Assembly: GCA_002067365.1 (NCBI GenBank) | Contig: MVRK01000135.1 | Span: 54,926 to 118,925 of the forward strand | Direction of reading: 5' to 3' | Source of the DNA: Methanosaeta sp. PtaU1.Bin060 | GTDB lineage: Archaea > Halobacteriota > Methanosarcinia > Methanotrichales > Methanotrichaceae | DNA length: 64,000 nt | In this document: positions 1 to 7,313 of the stretch, in pieces | How the letters are laid out: each line of letters starts with the position of its first letter | How positions within the stretch are numbered: position 1 is the first letter of the stretch | Notes under the pieces: generated by a model | What the model was told of the DNA's origin: nothing | Databases searched by the model: none | The model's input: the letters and a program-made list of their open reading frames with translations, nothing else | Made by a program: the position numbers and the translations under genes

Positions 1-1
1 G

Positions 2-1123
2 AATGGCGATACAAGTCTTATAAGACTATCTGACGATACGAATATATTAATTGATTGCAATATCACTAATAAGTCAACAGAAGACGATGAAGAAAAATGG
101 TATGATTTAAAAGACCATTTGCTAAAAATTCTTAGGAAAGATGAAAGGGGAATATTTCATATCGATTTATTCATCCTAACCCATCCTGATCAAGATCATT
201 GCCGGGGTTTCGAAGATCATTTCTATATAGGTGATCCAAATAATTTGAATGATTCCGCTAAAAATAATAAAAAAATCTTTATTGATGAGTTATGGTTTAC
301 CCCAAGATTATTCCTTCCTACGAATGAAGATTCTCTATGTGCATCAGCTCAAGTATTTTTGAAGGAAGCGCGACGCAGGATAATGGTTTACAAAGAGAAT
401 AAAGTGCTATCAAAATTGCCTGGAAATAGATTGCAGATTATTGGGTATTCGGATAACAAAAGGTTAGAAGGTTTGAAGGATATTGTTATAGTTCCCGGTA
501 CTCTAACAAATCTCATTAATGCAGATCATAAGAAGGATTTCTCTCTTTTTATTCACGCGCCTTTCCGTAAGGATCTAGATTCCGAAGACAGTGAAAAAAA
601 TGAGACTAGTGTTGTCTTCCAAGCGCGTTTTGTCGTCGATGGAGAAGATCGTGCAGGTTTAGCCCTTTTCGGTGGTGATGCTCAGTATGAGATCTGGCGA
701 GATATTCTTGACCGCAGTGAGGAGGGAGATCTTCAATGGGATCTCTTTTTGGCACCTCATCATTGCTCTTGGACTTTTTTCAGTGAGATAGATTACAAGG
801 ACGATCCTAATCCAAGAAAAGAATCCTTAGAATTGTTAACTAATAAGCGAAAGGGTGCGATAGTAATCGCTTCATGCAAGCCAGTAAAAGACGATGATGA
901 TAACCCTCCTCATTATCAGGCAGCCCAGAAATATAAAGAGATCGTTGGAGAGAAGGATTTCTACGTCACCATGGAGTATCCGAGCTCTGAACAACCACTT
1001 CCGTTAGAGTTTGAAATCACAAAGAAAGGTCCACAAAGAAAAGATCCACCAAGGTCTGGTACTATTGCATCTTCAGCCGCAATAAATAAGGTCGTCAGAG
1101 TACCGCAGACTTATGGCTTCTGA
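2..1123 (+). CDS. ComEC-type metallo-beta-lactamase fold hydrolase, 5' truncated by window edge
   Basis: The reading frame is open from position 2, so the gene begins outside the window; an internal TTG at 119 would cut off part of the fold. The first visible residues (GDTSLIRL, then ILIDCNI) match the first strands of a metallo-beta-lactamase domain. The metal motif is HPDQDH at in-window residues 61-66, the HxDxDH form typical of the ComEC/Rec2 C-terminal domain rather than classic HxHxDH. A later metal aspartate lies in FGGD (226) and a histidine pair in APHHCSW (253-254). Such domains usually act as phosphodiesterases or nucleases. It overlaps the next gene by 11 bases, so the two are coupled. 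The family call is firm; the substrate is unknown. Confidence 0.85.
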   Translation, partial: NGDTSLIRLSDDTNILIDCNITNKSTEDDEEKWYDLKDHLLKILRKDERGIFHIDLFILTHPDQDHCRGFEDHFYIGDPNNLNDSAKNNKKIFIDELWFTPRLFLPTNEDSLCASAQVFLKEARRRIMVYKENKVLSKLPGNRLQIIGYSDNKRLEGLKDIVIVPGTLTNLINADHKKDFSLFIHAPFRKDLDSEDSEKNETSVVFQARFVVDGEDRAGLALFGGDAQYEIWRDILDRSEEGDLQWDLFLAPHHCSWTFFSEIDYKDDPNPRKESLELLTNKRKGAIVIASCKPVKDDDDNPPHYQAAQKYKEIVGEKDFYVTMEYPSSEQPLPLEFEITKKGPQRKDPPRSGTIASSAAINKVVRVPQTYGF

Positions 1124-3461
1124 TTTATATACTACAGGTTTGCAGGAGCAGGCACTTGATGCCTTAAGCCCAGCAATACGAGCAGCGATACTTCAATTGA
1201 AGCAGAAGTTCCCAAGGCAAGAGATCAAAGCATTAAATTGGGATGATAATTATATTGCTATACCTATTGATGTTGATGTAATTTTGCCTTCTCGGGGAAC
1301 TATTGATGATATCGATATTCGCGAATCGGAGCCAATATGCCTCATCATAAATAAAAGAAATTATCCATATCAACCTCCTTATGTCTGGTCAAATCGCAAA
1401 GACTTTCCCAAAAATCGATTACCTCACCTCAATTACGGCCGAGCTGATAGTCCGGCAAGTTTCTGCCTACATCGAGGACGATTAGATGATTGGTATTCCG
1501 AACATACTATAAATGAACTAGCTGATAGAGCAAGGGGCTGGTTACGAGACGCGGCAGGAGGCCGCCTTATTCCTCCAGGAGATCGATTTGAACCTATACG
1601 AATAGACGAGAGTTTTGGATATTGTCTCTACGAGCCATCATATTTTATAAATCATATTCAAAATAAATGGTTTATGGAAAATAATCGCGAAGGTTTTGCA
1701 TTTTTATGGTATAAATTATTGAATAGTTCTGTTCCAGATCCAGATCCTATAGTTGGCCGGAGCGGTTATGCAATTAAGATTGAATATTTACTCAATGAGG
1801 AAATAATTCCGGGCGCTATTGATTTAAGTATAAGAATAAATGCATTACAATCTACAGATAATGAGCTAGGTAGAAGGCTATTCGGGATATTAGTATGGCC
1901 TCCAGGCGATTATTTAAATGCAGAATATTGCACAGACCACCCCCATACTCTAGAAGATCTAATTGAATGGTCTAAGCATCTTAGATTACCCCTGGAACAG
2001 GCGCTTCAGGCGTATTTGGCGAAAAATCTACATCTTCTTGTAGGTGTTCCCATAACTTTAGTAATTCCCAGACCGCAAATCCTTGTAGATAGGCAAACAA
2101 ATCTTGAGCTTCTTAATTTTGTTATCATTGCCGGAGATGGTTCAGCGCCAAAAGATGGATCCTGGAACCTTAATGCAAGGGTCTCTATAATGAGCCATAG
2201 ATTTCCTTTAACCCACAAAAGAGCCAGGGAAATTTCTTCAAAACCGATAGGCTTCAGTCTAGGGGATATAATCTTTCTCGGTTGCGGTTCTTTGGGTTCG
2301 AAATTGATTCTTCATTTGGCCAGAAGCGGTCAAATTTCTATGACTCTGGTTGATAATGACACATTATCACCACATAATTTGATTAGAAATGGTCTTTTAT
2401 GCCAAGCCCTTGGAAAGAATAAGGCTAAAGCTATTAAAGACGAAATTGATGGGATCTATTATGCCGACGATGAAAAGAGAATTGAAGCAATTGAAGAATC
2501 TGCGCTGAATTTTCTTCTGAGTGATCGAAAGGATATGTTGGCTAGGCATTCATGGTTGGTAGATACTACCGCGTCTAACGTAATACTGGATATGCTATGT
2601 CAAGTCGAACTTCCAGAGTCGATCCGTTGTTGTCGGTGTGAAATAGCGCATCAAGGACAATTGGGACTGCAAAGTATAGAAGGATACCATCATAATCCAC
2701 GTGTCGATGACCTAAGGATGCAGATATTTGATTGGGGAATTGAGGATGATATAATATCCGATTGGCTTCGTCAAAACCAAGAAAAGCGCGAAAGTATAAT
2801 TGGCTCAGGATTAGAGGAAATCACAATCGGAGTAAGTTGTAGCTCGGAGTCAATGAGGTTGTCTGATGAGATCTCCTCTTTGCATTCAGCGTCGTTCGCT
2901 ATCTGTTTTCGAAAAGCTGCTGAAGAATCAAGATCTGATGGAACTATCCAACTAGGATATATTAATGTTACTGAAGATATTATCAATGTCGTTAGAAAAC
3001 GTAACATAGGCAAAACACATGTCATACAAGCCCATAACAACCCTTTGTGGCAAGTGAGATTGAGTAATAATTCGATGGAAAGCTTAAGGATGCTATATTC
3101 AAAATCTGGCGGTTGTGAGATAGGTGGATTACTTATAGGAATCATCAATCAGAAGTATAAAATTATATATGTAACAAGAATAAAGACTATATCAGATAGC
3201 ATGTGTCGTCCCTATCTCTTTGTAAGAGGTACGCATAATCTTCCTGAAGATCTGAAAATGATAGAGGATAGAACGGGAGGCTTAATCGGTTATGTTGGTG
3301 AGTGGCATACACATCCAATGGGAGGATCTGAATTGAGTGATCAAGATATGCATACTGTAAATCAAATTAGAAGATATCTCGATCACAGTAATTTGCCTAC
3401 CCATGTGATGATTGTTACTTTAGATGGGCTTTATTCGCATATATTTCATCGAGAAGGGTGA
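1113..3461 (+). CDS. E2-E1-JAB triple fusion, ubiquitin-like conjugation/deconjugation enzyme
   Basis: This 782-residue protein combines three ubiquitin-pathway activities. Residues 1-150 look E2-like: YPYQPP (84-89) and a conserved SFCLHRG with candidate catalytic Cys118, followed by a tryptophan-containing helix. Residues 380-660 are an E1/ThiF-like adenylating domain with the Rossmann motif GCGSLGS (390-396), then VDNDTLSPHNLIRNG, and a candidate thioester cysteine at GVSCSS (Cys576). Residues 660-782 are a JAB/MPN+ metalloprotease with Glu669 and the full JAMM motif HTHPMGGSELSDQD (His732, His734, Ser742, Asp745). The middle 170-380 is not recognised. All key residues are present, so all three parts are probably active. 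Type II CBASS splits the same activities between Cap2 (E2-E1) and Cap3 (JAB). No ribosome site is obvious; translation probably follows from the upstream gene. Confidence 0.9.
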   Translation: MASDLYTTGLQEQALDALSPAIRAAILQLKQKFPRQEIKALNWDDNYIAIPIDVDVILPSRGTIDDIDIRESEPICLIINKRNYPYQPPYVWSNRKDFPKNRLPHLNYGRADSPASFCLHRGRLDDWYSEHTINELADRARGWLRDAAGGRLIPPGDRFEPIRIDESFGYCLYEPSYFINHIQNKWFMENNREGFAFLWYKLLNSSVPDPDPIVGRSGYAIKIEYLLNEEIIPGAIDLSIRINALQSTDNELGRRLFGILVWPPGDYLNAEYCTDHPHTLEDLIEWSKHLRLPLEQALQAYLAKNLHLLVGVPITLVIPRPQILVDRQTNLELLNFVIIAGDGSAPKDGSWNLNARVSIMSHRFPLTHKRAREISSKPIGFSLGDIIFLGCGSLGSKLILHLARSGQISMTLVDNDTLSPHNLIRNGLLCQALGKNKAKAIKDEIDGIYYADDEKRIEAIEESALNFLLSDRKDMLARHSWLVDTTASNVILDMLCQVELPESIRCCRCEIAHQGQLGLQSIEGYHHNPRVDDLRMQIFDWGIEDDIISDWLRQNQEKRESIIGSGLEEITIGVSCSSESMRLSDEISSLHSASFAICFRKAAEESRSDGTIQLGYINVTEDIINVVRKRNIGKTHVIQAHNNPLWQVRLSNNSMESLRMLYSKSGGCEIGGLLIGIINQKYKIIYVTRIKTISDSMCRPYLFVRGTHNLPEDLKMIEDRTGGLIGYVGEWHTHPMGGSELSDQDMHTVNQIRRYLDHSNLPTHVMIVTLDGLYSHIFHREG

Positions 3462-3468
3462 AAGATTA

Positions 3469-4194
3469 ATGGAAATTTTGGATCAATACGAAATAAGAGC
3501 GAGAATTTCGCCATCTGTAGTTGTTAGTCTACCATTAGCCGTCACACTGTTTATTGGTGCATATGAGGTTTCCAATTCTCTAACCGATACTGTACTGGGA
3601 GCAGGTGTAATTTATACTATATTAATATATGGCATTAGTATTTTTATCAGAGGATTCGGGCACAAAATAGAGCAAGCCTTATGGAAAAGCTGGGGAGGTC
3701 CGTCTTCTGTGCGTGTTATGCGTTGGAGCGATTCATTATTTGGGGATGAGCAAAAGCTACAGTTTCACGATGCCGTTAGAGATAAATGCAGCATTGTCTT
3801 AAGTACTAGAGATGAAGAAAAGAGAAGTCCAAAGGATGCTGATTGGAAAATCTCGCAAGCTTTCTTACAGGTGAGAGCTATCCTTCGTCGCTGTGATAAA
3901 GAAGGTCTGTGGTCAAAACATAATGCTGAATATGGCTTCCAGCGAAATCTCTTGGGTAGCCGAGTTATATGGCTCCTTTTCTCAATTCTAGGTTCTATAG
4001 GATGTTGGACAAGTTGGACATATGAAAAGGCCAATATTTGGATACTAGGCTTGGCAATAAATTTACTATGGGCTATTGCATCAATTATATGCGGTTGGTA
4101 TTTGTTACCTAAATTCATCAGATTTTCAGCTGATCGTTATGCGGAGAGTGCATGGAGTTCATTCCTAATATGCGCGCAGAAAGATCCCGCCTGA
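3469..4194 (+). CDS. Four-helix membrane protein, third gene of the ubiquitin-like cassette
   Basis: No family recognised. The ATG at 3469 is chosen because a GGTGA ribosome site (3456-3461) precedes it; an open frame extends upstream to 3424 inside the previous gene. The protein (241 residues) has two hydrophobic segments near the N-terminus (around residues 15-35 and 45-65), a soluble basic middle of about 100 residues, and two more near the C-terminus (about 165-185 and 190-215). The gene follows the E2-E1-JAB gene by 7 bases and shares its AT-rich composition, so it belongs to the same operon. Membrane proteins next to defence enzymes are often effectors, and this is a reasonable inference here. 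It does not end in Gly-Gly, so it is not an obvious ubiquitin-like modifier. Confidence 0.75.
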   Translation: MEILDQYEIRARISPSVVVSLPLAVTLFIGAYEVSNSLTDTVLGAGVIYTILIYGISIFIRGFGHKIEQALWKSWGGPSSVRVMRWSDSLFGDEQKLQFHDAVRDKCSIVLSTRDEEKRSPKDADWKISQAFLQVRAILRRCDKEGLWSKHNAEYGFQRNLLGSRVIWLLFSILGSIGCWTSWTYEKANIWILGLAINLLWAIASIICGWYLLPKFIRFSADRYAESAWSSFLICAQKDPA

Positions 4195-4205
4195 AATCCT
4201 CCGCG

Positions 4206-4242
4206 CCTCTCTCGTTTCCATCGCAGGCCAACTGTAGAGAGG
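4206..4242. terminator. Stem-loop after the ubiquitin-like cassette
   Basis: CCTCTCT at 4206-4212 is the reverse complement of AGAGAGG at 4236-4242, 12 bases after the membrane-protein stop codon. An A-rich stretch follows on the plus strand, which is T-rich on the minus strand. It could end transcription from either side. Role inferred from position. Confidence 0.4.
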
Positions 4243-4296
4243 GAAATAAAAAAGGAGGTTAAATTCTTGAAAGTGTTCCTTCTTCATATGCCTGTG

Positions 4297-4446
4297 TCAA
4301 TCGAGTTTGCATCCATTCAAACATTGCCAAGATCCTCGATAATACTTCCCACCGCCTGCAAGCATGGCAAAATGTCTTCGCCCACAAACCTTGCATTCCA
4401 TCAGGCCAGTGCTTGGGTCGATAAGCCTCATCACTTTCTTGGTCAT
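4297..4446 (-). CDS. Small zinc-ribbon protein, 49 residues
   Basis: A short minus-strand frame starts with ATG at 4446 (MTKKVMRLIDPSTGL) and carries two cysteine pairs, MECKVCGRRHF (Cys18, Cys21) and WQCLNGC (Cys42, Cys46), as expected for a treble-clef or zinc-ribbon knuckle. An in-frame GTG at 4458 would give 53 residues, and GGATGTGA lies just before the ATG. The plus-strand frame over the same bases has no recognisable motif, while this one is clearly protein-like, so the minus strand is preferred. It may bind DNA or act as a small regulator of the element. The spacing CxxC-x20-CxxxC is seen directly; the function is unknown. Confidence 0.65.
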   Translation of the reverse strand: MTKKVMRLIDPSTGLMECKVCGRRHFAMLAGGGKYYRGSWQCLNGCKLD

Positions 4447-4458
4447 GGCATAATTCAC

Positions 4459-4751
4459 ATCCTGTTATTTGATACTGGCAAGAACCGACAGCTCTAGCTG
4501 TCAGATCCTACCCCCATACCTTGCCAAGCCAAACCCTACCGCGATAGATCTGTGTTGACTCCCTGCCGGGAGAAAATCGAACTTGATCCACAGATCCCAA
4601 CCGTGTACTGGCGGTTTCCAATATATATTTTTTCGGATCCCATAAGGTCGACAGTACTTTTTTTAGCTAGTAGCAGAAAATATTAGAAAAGTATTATGGA
4701 ATAATAAGAGAATAAGGTGAGAAGTTAATATAGTTTGAAGATTTCGGAAAA
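4459..4751. other. AT-rich intergenic stretch without a clear gene
   Basis: No convincing frame is seen on either strand. The right half (about 4610-4740) is very AT-rich. On the minus strand it provides T-runs just after the metalloprotease stop codon at 4752, which could end that transcript. The part near 4460-4500 is upstream of the small zinc-ribbon gene and may hold its promoter. Confidence 0.4.
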
Positions 4752-5516
4752 TTACTTCATATGTAATATATCGCCAAGTTTGATGCTGTTGATCCTGTAC
4801 CTATTTAGAATCTCACTGAAAAGTTGTCGTTGTTTTTCTATGCTATCGAATCCTCTTTCTCTTGACAGGGAATATAATTCTTCTCCAATTCTTGTAACTT
4901 TAGGACGACGAGTTCTATATCGTTCTTTCAATCTATCCCATTCACGCAAGGTATCCTTATCTCTTATCGATTCCATTTGCAGCGAGAGTTGTGAGTAATA
5001 TAATGCCTTTTTAAATATATGCCATTCATACGGTGGATCGCCATAAGAATCTAAACTCTCAAAAGTCCCTGGCATCAAAACGCTGCTATAGAAATGAGCT
5101 GGACTGAATCCATATTTATCCTGTAACCACGAATCTATTAAAGGGTCGTCTACCATGCTTCCCAATATATTACCCATATCTTTTATTTCCTCTTCTTTAT
5201 ACATTTTCGCAATTGGTGTTGGTGCTCTCATGAATTCCATATATTGCTTATCAAAATATTTTATGACATGTCCCATTTCATGTGCTACCAGAAAAGCGTC
5301 ATCAATAGTATCTGGTAATTGTCGAATAACAATAAAAGGCTTTTTATTTTCGTCGATTGATTGCATCGCGTACATGGGACATGTTGGATCGATTATCCAA
5401 TCTATTGAAATCTTTCGTGGAACCCACTCGGTTTGATAGAAGCAATCAAATTCATCAAAATGAAGTATTCTACTAATTATATCGTCCTCATCTACTCGCT
5501 GACCATCCCTGCACAT
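4752..5516 (-). CDS. M78-family (ImmA/IrrE-like) metalloprotease
   Basis: The 254-residue protein has the zinc-protease motif VAHEMGH (His79, Glu80, His83) preceded by a hydrophobic beta strand (KPFIVIRQL), as in ImmA/IrrE peptidases. Members cleave phage or mobile-element repressors or act as toxins paired with an antitoxin. Here the C-terminal half (after residue 110) is an extra helical region of unknown role with several charged helices. The ATG at 5516 lies inside the upstream cysteine-rich gene, giving a 25-base overlap, so the two are translated together. No helix-turn-helix repressor is visible nearby, so the usual ImmA partner is missing; the cysteine-rich protein may fill that place. 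Composition is AT-rich, like the cassette at 1-4194. Confidence 0.8.
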   Translation of the reverse strand: MCRDGQRVDEDDIISRILHFDEFDCFYQTEWVPRKISIDWIIDPTCPMYAMQSIDENKKPFIVIRQLPDTIDDAFLVAHEMGHVIKYFDKQYMEFMRAPTPIAKMYKEEEIKDMGNILGSMVDDPLIDSWLQDKYGFSPAHFYSSVLMPGTFESLDSYGDPPYEWHIFKKALYYSQLSLQMESIRDKDTLREWDRLKERYRTRRPKVTRIGEELYSLSRERGFDSIEKQRQLFSEILNRYRINSIKLGDILHMK

Positions 5517-5722
5517 GAAGAATGATTACATTTAGAGCATTTAAACGTTTTGCAGTATATCCTGAAAGCTATATCAATGGGGCTGCCTCCATCGACGGAA
5601 GGCGGCCTGACATATTTGCATATAGCACCACAGTCTATGCATTTAACAGGCACAAATAATCCAGACGGAAAAATAACATTAGTTATCATCAACAACACTC
5701 GGTTCGTAAAATTCATGATCAA
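5492..5722 (-). CDS. Cysteine-rich small protein, partner of the M78 protease
   Basis: The frame encodes 76 residues (a start at the ATG at 5716 is also possible). It has seven cysteines, in KCIDCGAIC (28, 31, 35), IYCKTFKCSKC (57, 62, 65) and SSC (70), so it probably binds one or two zinc ions. No family is recognised. It sits upstream of and overlaps the metalloprotease gene by 25 bases. Likely roles are a zinc-finger DNA-binding or protein-binding partner or substrate of the protease; this is inference from the overlap only. Confidence 0.6.
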   Translation of the reverse strand: MIMNFTNRVLLMITNVIFPSGLFVPVKCIDCGAICKYVRPPSVDGGSPIDIAFRIYCKTFKCSKCNHSSCAGMVSE

Positions 5723-5836
5723 GACAAAAATAATTCACTGAGCTTTCACGCTGGCATTCTGTATTAGCGTTATCCACTTGTTATCGCCTCGTACCTCGAT
5801 TCCACATGCCTCAGTTGGCGTTCTTCCTTCCAACCC

Positions 5837-6088
5837 TCATGCTTCCAGGCGCTTGCGCTCCAGATCCGCTTTCTCGATAGCGTCAACCGCCGCGTGATAC
5901 GAATCCTCGCCCATCATGCCCGCGATCTTCTCGCGCGAAAATCCCGCATCCAGCAAGCTCTTGAATTCCTGGATCAACCCAAGTTCGGTGTCCGTAAGGC
6001 AATCTAGCGCGAGCATGTCCAGAGTGCCCTCGTCATATCGTGCCTCGCGGTTCTCCAACTTCGCAATGCGCGCCTCCAAGCCCTTCAT
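5837..6088 (-). CDS. Small coiled-coil element protein, 83 residues
   Basis: The protein starts MKGLEARIAKLENREARY, a short coiled coil, followed by a helical region with acidic and alanine-rich segments. Its ATG overlaps the stop of the upstream gene by 4 bases, so both are made from one transcript. It resembles the small helical proteins common in archaeal and bacterial virus genomes, sometimes beside terminase genes, but no specific family can be assigned and no terminase is visible. It is the last gene of the minus-strand block. Confidence 0.6.
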   Translation of the reverse strand: MKGLEARIAKLENREARYDEGTLDMLALDCLTDTELGLIQEFKSLLDAGFSREKIAGMMGEDSYHAAVDAIEKADLERKRLEA

Positions 6089-6309
6089 CGTGCCTCCAGC
6101 GCCGCCAACCTTTTCTCGATCTCAGCCAGCTTATCAAGCTCCATCGCTTTTATCCAGACCGCGAGCAGCTGAGCCACTCGCCCGCTGTATTCCAGCTCCT
6201 TACCTTCTTGGAACGCTTTGCTTATAATTCGCTGAACAACGCGGCGCACATCATCCGGTGTCCTTAACGTTACACCCCGCCGCTTCTTAACCCTATTATA
6301 ATCTACCAT
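6085..6309 (-). CDS. Small helical element protein, 74 residues
   Basis: The protein has a basic N-terminus (MVDYNRVKKRRGV), then TPDDVRRVVQRIISKAFQEG and a C-terminal coiled coil ending AEIEKRLAALEAR. This layout, a helix pair followed by a coiled coil, is like small virus proteins that carry out assembly or DNA-binding roles. Function cannot be assigned. The stop overlaps the next start by 4 bases (ATGA), so the pair is co-translated; both end or begin with similar coiled coils and may form a heterodimer (inference). Upstream lies the AT-rich stem-loop at 6411-6473. Confidence 0.6.
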   Translation of the reverse strand: MVDYNRVKKRRGVTLRTPDDVRRVVQRIISKAFQEGKELEYSGRVAQLLAVWIKAMELDKLAEIEKRLAALEAR

Positions 6310-6410
6310 AATTTAATCTCCCGCTATTGAAAATAATCGTTAATCCCCCGGAGTCTCGAATCTGGGTATTCCTCGCGCGTACATCCAGAACGTGTCGCCA
6401 CGTAGTTGCG

Positions 6411-6473
6411 ATAGCGGCAATTTTCTCTACTTTTATTTTCTTTTTTGTAATTAAAAGTAAAAATAGCCGCTAT
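6411..6473. repeat. Long AT-rich nested inverted repeat
   Basis: ATAGCGGC (6411-6418) pairs with GCCGCTAT (6466-6473), and nested inside ACTTTTA (6429-6435) pairs with TAAAAGT (6452-6458). The interior is almost all A and T. It lies in a 229-base gap between two groups of small genes. It may terminate the upstream transcript or be part of a replication origin of the element. Confidence 0.6.
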
Positions 6474-6538
6474 AACCGCTAACGATACGCTGCGACCCTA
6501 TTTCTTCCCCCCAATTACCTAATTCATCTCCAACCTTA

Positions 6539-6667
6539 TTACGGGATACTATGTCCCAAGGCTTCCCCGATTTTCGTTTTATCATCATCCGTCAAAGTGA
6601 TTACGCCCTGTTGGGCCGCCAGCAGCAACACTGCCACCTCAAGTAGACTCATTTTTTCACGAATCAT
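6539..6667 (-). CDS. Small hydrophobic-helix protein, 42 residues
   Basis: Starting at the ATG at 6667 the protein reads MIREKMSLLEVAVLLLAAQQ and continues to a charged C-terminus (37 residues if the second ATG at 6652 is used, which has GTGA just before it). It overlaps the end of the upstream 47-residue gene by 11 bases. The middle is a hydrophobic helix that is more like a packing helix than a membrane anchor. A longer frame opens further upstream but that extension is the out-of-frame shadow of the 47-residue gene. No function is recognised. Confidence 0.45.
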   Translation of the reverse strand: MIREKMSLLEVAVLLLAAQQGVITLTDDDKTKIGEALGHSIP

Positions 6668-6800
6668 TGCGCATCGCCTTGAGCACTTGGGGCCATCTCT
6701 CACCCAGCATTTCCGCGATCTCCTCTTCACGATATCCGCACTTATTTAGAGCATCGACCTCATCAAGAAGATCGTCGATCTCGCGTTCACTAACTTTCAT
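6657..6800 (-). CDS. Small acidic helical protein, 47 residues
   Basis: A short frame from ATG 6800 (MKVSEREIDDLLDEVDALN, then KCGYREEEIAEMLGERW) with GGAG eight bases upstream of the ATG. The pattern GYREEEIAEMLG looks like a helix-turn-helix or a short recognition motif; the same kind of phrase, AGFSREKIAGMMG, is found in the 83-residue protein at 5837-6088. The two are perhaps related by old duplication. It is too short to assign a function, but the ribosome site and coding character support it as a gene. Confidence 0.5.
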   Translation of the reverse strand: MKVSEREIDDLLDEVDALNKCGYREEEIAEMLGERWPQVLKAMRNDS

Positions 6801-6917
6801 TGTTCATTCTCCAAATTTTATAATATTACAGAAGTATTACGTGCACAACGGATTTTTCTCCTGTCTATCTTGGTGATCGGTTCCGCACGTAGTTGGCGCT
6901 TCGGCTGCGTATCGCCT

Positions 6918-7313
6918 TCATTCTAGAAGAACCGCGGGTACTTGCCAATCGTATACGAAACTAGCGACCGCACCTTTCCTGACCAAATCAATCGCATCTT
7001 TATCAGAAAATGGGCTACTCTTTTTATAACTCAGTGCTACCATCGTTTGATATACCAGATCCTCGAAGCAGCCAGCCTTCAGCACCATCCCGTTTAGCAC
7101 TTCGTGGAGTTCCCTCAGACAGTAATCTTCGGGCGGGAACTCAAAAGATCTGTATTGTGCACCGCTATCCGCTTCAGTAACCATACAGAAAGTCAGGGGC
7201 GGTATCGGGCAATTAATCTCGCCCGGCAAAGCCATCCTCATGAAAGTGCGAACTTCCGGGAATAGCTCAAAATAACTGCTGTCCAGCCAAGCCGCAGTCT
7301 TAACCGAGTTCAA
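6918..7313 (-). CDS. Hypothetical element protein, 131 residues
   Basis: The frame begins with TTG at 7313, overlapping the helicase-primase stop in a TTGA junction, which suggests translational coupling. The protein (MNSVKTAAWLDSSYFELF, ending VPAVLLE) is a mixed soluble fold with three cysteines and no known motif. Because it directly follows the replication gene it may be an accessory to replication, but nothing in its sequence shows that. Confidence 0.55.
   Translation of the reverse strand: MNSVKTAAWLDSSYFELFPEVRTFMRMALPGEINCPIPPLTFCMVTEADSGAQYRSFEFPPEDYCLRELHEVLNGMVLKAGCFEDLVYQTMVALSYKKSSPFSDKDAIDLVRKGAVASFVYDWQVPAVLLE

Noticed and set aside
4267..4497. Plus-strand 76-residue frame after AAAGGAGGT
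   Set aside because: The ribosome-like site is real but the protein has no natural pattern, while the minus strand over the same bases encodes a four-cysteine zinc ribbon.
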